Of a stretch of DNA of 64,000 nucleotides, positions 57,567 to 64,000 are shown piece after piece (within the stretch, counting starts at the first letter, position 1; every line of letters starts with the position of its first letter). The notes beneath the pieces were generated by a model, which saw only the letters and a program-made list of their open reading frames with translations, had not been told where the DNA came from and ran no database searches. Position numbers and translations under genes: made by a program. Source of the stretch: Pseudomonas bharatica CSV86. Lineage in GTDB: Bacteria > Pseudomonadota > Gammaproteobacteria > Pseudomonadales > Pseudomonadaceae. The stretch covers positions 372,001 to 436,000 of the forward strand of contig NZ_AMWJ02000004.1 in NCBI RefSeq assembly GCF_000319305.2, written 5' to 3'.

Positions 57567-60500
57567 TTATATCGAGGGATTCCAGGCAGTGCCATCCGAA
57601 AGATCGGAAAGTACTATGCGTAAAAACGACTCGGCGAAGGCGTTTGCCGGTAGTGGCAGGCTGACGATGTAGCCCTGGATCTGTTCGCAGCCTTCCCGGG
57701 CGAGGAATTGCTGCTGGGCGGGGGTCTCCACGCCTTCGGCAATCACTGTCAGTTGCAGGCTGCGGCCCAGGGCGATGATGGCCCGGGCGATGGCGGCGTC
57801 GTTGGGGTCGTCGGGGAGGCCGCGGATGAAGGATTGGTCGATCTTCAGGATGTCCAGCGGCAGGCGCTTGAGGTAGCTGAGGGACGAATAGCCGGTACCG
57901 AAGTCGTCGATCGCCAGTTGCACGCCGAGGCGCTTGAGCTGGTGGAGAATGGCCAGGCCTTCCTCGGCCTGGCTCATGATGAAGTTCTCGGTAATTTCCA
58001 GTTGCAGATCGCCGGCCTTGAGCTGGTGGGTCCTGAGCAGTTGCTCGATGCGTCGCACCAGCCCCGGCTGGCGCAACTGGGCGCCGGCGAGGTTGACCGA
58101 GAGCGGGCCGAACGCCTGGTACTGGCGCTTCCAGGCCTGCATTTGCCGACAGGCATGCTCCAGTACCCAGTCGCCGAGTTGCAGGATCATGCCGTTCTCT
58201 TCCGCCAGCGGGATGAAACGCTCGGGCGGCACATCGCCGAAGTTCGGATTGGCCCAGCGAATCAGCGCTTCGGCACCGATCAGGCGTTGGGTCTTGAGGC
58301 TTAGCTTGGGCTGGAAATACAGGCTCAGTTCGTTACGTTCGATCGCCCGGCGCAGTTCGTGCTCGAGCGCGATACGCTCGCTGGCCTGTGCGGTGAGGTC
58401 GCGGGTATAGGCCTCGACGCGGTTGCGGCCCTTGGCCTTGGAGCGGTACATGGCGGCATCGGCGTTGCGGATCAGCGAGGCGACATCGATACCGTCCTGC
58501 GGGTACAGGCTGATGCCGATGCTGGCGCTGGAGAAGAACTCGTGATCGCCGGCCTGGAATGGCGCATTGAAACAGGCCAGGACCTTCTGCGCGATATGCT
58601 CGGCATCGCTGGCTTGATGCAGGCCGGGCAGCAGGATGATGAATTCGTCGCCGCCGAGGCGGGCGACGGTGTCGATATCGCGTACCTGTTCCTTCAGGCG
58701 ATGGGCGATGGCCTTGAGCAGCAGGTCGCCGACCGGGTGGCCGAGGCTGTCGTTGATGTGCTTGAACCGGTCCAGGTCCAGGAACAGCACCGCGCCCTGG
58801 CGGCTCGATGCCTGTGGACAACTCAGTGCCGCCTGCAGGCGGTTTTCGAACAGTGTGCGATTGGGCAGGCCGGTGAGCGGATCATGGTGGGCCTGGTAGT
58901 CGAGCTTGGCCTGGGCGTGCTTGAGGCTGGAAATGTCGGCGAACACGGCCACGAAGTGGGTGGTGCCAAGTTCCGGGTTGCGCACTGCACTGATGGTCAG
59001 CCAGGCGGGATACAGCTCGCCGTTCTTGCGCCGGTTGAGAATCTCTCCCTGCCAGTGCCCGTCGGCACCGAGCTGATGCCACATGGCCGCGTAGAAGGCG
59101 CTATCGTGCTGGCCCGAGGCGAGCAGGCGGGGCGTGTGGCCGAGCGTTTCGTCTTCGCTGTACCCGGTGATCTCGCTGAAGGCCCGGTTGACCGCGCTGA
59201 TGCGCTGGTCGGTATCGGTAATCAGCACGCCCTCGGCGGTGTTTTCGAAGACAGTAGCGGCCAGTTGCAGTTTTTCCTGCATCTGGTGGCGATCGGTGAT
59301 GTCGCGGGCGATGGTCAGCATGCAGTCGCTGCCGCCGATGGGCAGCGGCCTGGCGGACAGTTCGCAAAGGCGTACCTGACCATCGGCACGGCGCAGATTG
59401 CACAGGAAATCTCGCACGAAGCCGTCTTTTTTCAGGTGTTCGAGCATTGCCCTGCGTTCGTTGAGATCGACCCAGATACCCAGGTCGATCGCCGTGCGGT
59501 CCAGCGAGGTCTGCATATCGAAGCCGGTCAGGCGGCAGAAACCTTCGTTGACCTCAAGCAACAGCCCGTCGCTTTGCCGCGACAGCAGCATGCCGTCTGG
59601 CGAGGCGTGGAAGGCCTTGGCGAATTTCTCTTCGGAAATCTGCAGTTGCTCCTGGGTTTCCTTGAGCTGGCTGATATCGCGTACCGCCACCACCAGCGCC
59701 GGGGTGCTTTCCAGGTCGAAGGATTCCGCTGAAATCAGTCCGGTGAACAACTGGCCATTGCTGCGACGGAAGGTCATTTCAAGATTGCGCACGCTACCGC
59801 GCTGCAGACGCTGCAGCAGGCTCGGGCCGATGCCTTCGACGCCCCAGATATTCAGTTCGGTGGCGGTGCGGCCGACCACCTGCGAAGGGGTGAGGCCGAT
59901 CTGCTCTTCGAAGGTTTCGTTGATTTCCAGCAGGCAACCGTCGCTGAGACGGGCGATAACCAGGATATCCGGGCATTGGTGGAACACCGAGGCGAATTTC
60001 TGCTCCGACAGGCGCAAGGCCTGCTCGGTGTGCTTGGCTTCGCTGATATCGATCATCAAGCCGCGCATCACCGGCCGGTGGCCGTGCTCGATGAGGCTGA
60101 CGATGTCGCGGATCCACAGGGTCCGGCCATCGGCGCGGATTACCCGGTAGTCCAGGCTGTGATCGCGCCCGGCGGCGGTTTCCGCGTCGCAGTAGGCCTG
60201 GGCCCAAAGGGCGTCGTCCGGGTGCAGGATGGAGCGCCAGAATCCTGGTGTGAGCCATGCGCTCAAGGGGTAGCCGAGCAGGTTTTCGGCATGGGGCGAG
60301 ACATAGTTGTAGGTGAAGTCGTTGGCGTCGGCTTCCCAGGCAATCGCGGAAAGGCTCTCGACCAGGCCGCGGTAGTGGTACTCGCTGCTGCGCAGTTCCT
60401 GTTCAAGGGCGATGCGCCGGGAAATCTCCGAGCTGAGCCGGCGATTGACCCGGATCACCGCTGCCAGGATCGCCACCAGCAACAACATGCCTGGCAGGCC

Positions 60501-61310
60501 GTAGAGCAACAGGTCGCGCCACAGTGGCCGTTGCTCCAGCACCTTGCCGACCCAGCGTGCCTGGATGTCGGCAACCTCCTGCGCAGACATGTCGGCGAGC
60601 ACTTTATCGAGGATGCCGATCAGGGTCTTGTTGCCCCGGGGCGTACCCATGGCCAGTTGGTAGCGGTAGGGCGTTTCGCCACTGACAAAGAGGCCTTCCA
60701 GCTTGAGTTCGCGCAGGGCCCAGACGCTCGAAGCCAGATCGCCGACCACCGCGTCCACCTCGTCGGTAGCCAGCGCTTGCAGCGCCGAACTGACATTGGG
60801 CATGGCCACCAGGTTGAGGTCCGGGTAATGGGAGCGCAGCAATTCATGGGGCGCATAGTTTTCCACCACGGCAATCTTCAGGCCGTACAGGTCCTTGATG
60901 GCGGCGGGATGCGGGCCGCCTTCATGGGCGAGGATCACGATGGGGAAATCCAGGTAGGGCCGGGTGAACGCCAGGTACTCCTGGCGCTCGGGCGTGGACA
61001 TGATCCCGGGCATCAGGTCGATCTGCCCGTTGCGCGCCTGCTCGAGGACCTGCGTCCAACTGGAAGGGGCGCCGAGCGTGAAGTTGACGCCCAGGCGCTC
61101 GCGAATCGCGGCGATGTAGTCGGCGGCCAGTCCCTGGTAGCGGCCTTCCTGGTCCCGGTATTCGAAGGGTAGCCACGAAGCATCGACGCCGAGGCGCAGG
61201 CTGGAGTGGGCGTCCAGCCAGGCCTGCTCTTCATCGGTCAGGGTCAAGGCGCCGGCCGCTGCGCTCCAGGTGAACAGGAGCGACAGCAGAAGGGCCGGCA
61301 ATCTCGGCAT
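57567..61310 (-). CDS. rmcA: RmcA-type c-di-GMP protein (periplasmic binding domain, PAS x4, GGDEF, EAL)
   Basis: 1247 residues from ATG 61310 (MPRLPALLLSLLFTWSAAA), which gives a signal sequence; the frame opens 15 codons earlier. Order: SBP_bac_3 sensor (about 25-265, SLRLGVDASWLPFEY), membrane helix (about 275-298), four PAS domains (about 320-800), GGDEF (about 815-975) with RDIDTVARLGGDEFIILL, so both the active site and the inhibitory RxxD are intact, and EAL (about 990-1235) with GAEALIRW, LEITENFIM and IDDFGTGYSSLSYL. P. aeruginosa RmcA has the same layout, sits beside rpoD, and acts as a redox-sensitive phosphodiesterase. The periplasmic ligand is unknown here. Confidence 0.93.
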   Translation of the reverse strand: MPRLPALLLSLLFTWSAAAGALTLTDEEQAWLDAHSSLRLGVDASWLPFEYRDQEGRYQGLAADYIAAIRERLGVNFTLGAPSSWTQVLEQARNGQIDLMPGIMSTPERQEYLAFTRPYLDFPIVILAHEGGPHPAAIKDLYGLKIAVVENYAPHELLRSHYPDLNLVAMPNVSSALQALATDEVDAVVGDLASSVWALRELKLEGLFVSGETPYRYQLAMGTPRGNKTLIGILDKVLADMSAQEVADIQARWVGKVLEQRPLWRDLLLYGLPGMLLLVAILAAVIRVNRRLSSEISRRIALEQELRSSEYHYRGLVESLSAIAWEADANDFTYNYVSPHAENLLGYPLSAWLTPGFWRSILHPDDALWAQAYCDAETAAGRDHSLDYRVIRADGRTLWIRDIVSLIEHGHRPVMRGLMIDISEAKHTEQALRLSEQKFASVFHQCPDILVIARLSDGCLLEINETFEEQIGLTPSQVVGRTATELNIWGVEGIGPSLLQRLQRGSVRNLEMTFRRSNGQLFTGLISAESFDLESTPALVVAVRDISQLKETQEQLQISEEKFAKAFHASPDGMLLSRQSDGLLLEVNEGFCRLTGFDMQTSLDRTAIDLGIWVDLNERRAMLEHLKKDGFVRDFLCNLRRADGQVRLCELSARPLPIGGSDCMLTIARDITDRHQMQEKLQLAATVFENTAEGVLITDTDQRISAVNRAFSEITGYSEDETLGHTPRLLASGQHDSAFYAAMWHQLGADGHWQGEILNRRKNGELYPAWLTISAVRNPELGTTHFVAVFADISSLKHAQAKLDYQAHHDPLTGLPNRTLFENRLQAALSCPQASSRQGAVLFLDLDRFKHINDSLGHPVGDLLLKAIAHRLKEQVRDIDTVARLGGDEFIILLPGLHQASDAEHIAQKVLACFNAPFQAGDHEFFSSASIGISLYPQDGIDVASLIRNADAAMYRSKAKGRNRVEAYTRDLTAQASERIALEHELRRAIERNELSLYFQPKLSLKTQRLIGAEALIRWANPNFGDVPPERFIPLAEENGMILQLGDWVLEHACRQMQAWKRQYQAFGPLSVNLAGAQLRQPGLVRRIEQLLRTHQLKAGDLQLEITENFIMSQAEEGLAILHQLKRLGVQLAIDDFGTGYSSLSYLKRLPLDILKIDQSFIRGLPDDPNDAAIARAIIALGRSLQLTVIAEGVETPAQQQFLAREGCEQIQGYIVSLPLPANAFAESFLRIVLSDLSDGTAWNPSI

Positions 61311-61394
61311 AGCGGCCTCGTCTACGAATGGATAGATTCGAGTGTAGACGGGCATTTTGCCTTCAGGGTCTGGGCGACAGGCCGTTGTTCGCCC

Positions 61395-61423
61395 AAAAAG
61401 AAAAACCCCGGCGGTGGCCGGGG
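61395..61423 (-). terminator. rpoD terminator
   Basis: Minus strand: CCCCGGC-CACC-GCCGGGG then TTTTTCTTTTT, directly after the rpoD stop. Confidence 0.95.
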
Positions 61424-61432
61424 TTCGTCTTG

Positions 61433-63283
<1,851 letters not shown>

Positions 63284-63350
63284 AACACCCTATCCACTGA
63301 AGGTCTTGGCGGGCAAAAAACAAGCCGGGGATTATACCCGAGCATGGACC

Positions 63351-64000
63351 TCACGCGCCAGTTGAGGTCGGGGTTTGTGCGGGAACATTGCGACTCAGGA
63401 GGTCGCGCAGCTGGTTTTTTTCCTCTGCGCTCAGTTCGCTTTGACGTGCTTTCCGGAGCAGATGTTCCAGGCTGCGCTCGCGTTGGCGAGCGGACAAGCT
63501 AGTTATAGTGTCGAAAAACTGCTGTTCAAGGTTGTCGGCATCGATCAGCCATTCCTTTTCCGCCAGCGCCCGCAGCAGGCGACCCTGTTCGGTACCATGC
63601 CAGCGTGCGATCAGCTGTAGTGAGCGTAGCTCAGGATTCTTTTGCAGCGCCTCCAGCAGTGCCACCAGCAACTGTGCGTAGACGTGCTCTTCGTCGGCAA
63701 AGTGGCTGGCGTCCTCGACCTTGCGTGCCAGCGCCGGGTGGTGCAGCAGGGTGCGCAGGGCGCTGAGTGTCGGCGGCTCTACCGAGGTCGGCACGCGCGG
63801 CGGATGATTCTGCTGCTGGCCGTTTCGCTCCCATGGCTTGCCCTTGCCACCCTTCCTGTCCCATGGCTTGCCATCCCATTTCTTCTTCTGGCCGCCGCCC
63901 TGGTTGGGGGTCCATTGCTGCTGTGACTGTGGCTGGAAATGTTCTGCATGATGGAAATCGCTGTAGTCCGGGCTGTAGTCCGGGATCGCATCGTAGTCGA
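63351..64000 (-). CDS. dnaG: DNA primase DnaG, C-terminal part (cut by window edge)
   Basis: About 216 codons; the frame is open to the right edge. The visible part begins with a low-complexity linker, rich in Gln, Lys, Gly and Trp, with repeated WDGKPW, WDRKGGKGKPW elements and DYSPDYS, and then the DnaB-binding helical domain (LSALRTLLHHPALARKVEDA to LRDLLSRNVPAQ). DnaG makes the RNA primers for replication; this C-terminal domain docks on the helicase. The internal GTG at 63794 is not the start. Confidence 0.95.
   Translation of the reverse strand, partial: DYDAIPDYSPDYSDFHHAEHFQPQSQQQWTPNQGGGQKKKWDGKPWDRKGGKGKPWERNGQQQNHPPRVPTSVEPPTLSALRTLLHHPALARKVEDASHFADEEHVYAQLLVALLEALQKNPELRSLQLIARWHGTEQGRLLRALAEKEWLIDADNLEQQFFDTITSLSARQRERSLEHLLRKARQSELSAEEKNQLRDLLSRNVPAQTPTSTGA

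Overview
The window is a 64-kb stretch of a high-GC Pseudomonas chromosome, most likely from the P. putida group. Pointers are the gene content and order (creBCD, a FecI/FecR/TonB-receptor set, glcB, bioBFHCD, two acyl-CoA dehydrogenases, rsmY, pqqFABCDE, davBA, rmcA-rpoD-dnaG), the many REP palindromes of the type common in this group, and GacA, PsrA, Pho and Fur type regulatory sites. It is almost all ordinary chromosomal backbone. There is no CRISPR array, prophage or insertion sequence. One catabolic cluster and one toxin-antitoxin pair look accessory.

Layout. 1-3.4 kb: creBCD envelope-stress/beta-lactam two-component operon with an 11-bp-periodic repeat before creD. 3.5-5.6 kb: retropepsin-like exported protein, PlsC-type acyltransferase, DUF2780 protein. 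5.8-11.4 kb: cell-surface signalling iron-uptake locus (ECF sigma, anti-sigma, TonB receptor, PepSY reductase, 51-aa membrane protein). 11.4-14.7 kb: 3'-5' exonuclease (frameshifted), CBS/DUF294 protein, single-domain response regulator. 14.9-23.8 kb: malate synthase G, GcvR (frameshifted), RarD, SrkA, PhoX, ModE-type regulator, ComF. 23.9-28.4 kb: bioBFHCD. 28.6-34.5 kb: a 98-aa protein resembling a collapsed flagellar rod protein, then two acyl-CoA dehydrogenases separated by a diguanylate cyclase. 34.5-34.7 kb: the small RNA rsmY with a perfect GacA box. 34.7-37.4 kb: LysR regulator, class-III aminotransferase (frameshifted), Pmp3-like peptide. 37.5-44.8 kb: PQQ synthesis genes pqqF-A-B-C-D-E and an S9 peptidase. 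44.8-48.9 kb: lysine-to-5-aminovalerate genes davB-davA with an Lrp-type regulator, and a panB. 49.0-56.5 kb: AraC regulator, then a galactarate/glucarate operon (dehydratase, transporter, GarD, semialdehyde dehydrogenase) and its GntR/FadR regulator, linked by four copies of one operator-like sequence. 56.7-57.6 kb: VapBC pair and tRNA-Ile(CAU). 57.6-64 kb: RmcA-type c-di-GMP protein, rpoD and the 3' part of dnaG.

Two points stand out. First, four conserved genes (exonuclease, gcvR, aminotransferase, pqqD) each carry a single-base deletion, three of them explainable as a five-base G/C run read as four. This looks more like consensus sequencing error than gene decay, and it creates a false PqqD-PqqE fusion. 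Second, several regulatory sites can be read directly: the creD repeats, the GacA box of rsmY, a PsrA-type palindrome on a sigma70 promoter of the first acyl-CoA dehydrogenase, a Pho box at phoX, a Fur-like site at the ECF sigma gene, and the shared galactarate operator. I do not see a wholly new multi-gene system. The best candidates for something undescribed are the mini flagellar-rod-like protein, the creD repeat array and the galactarate operator architecture.
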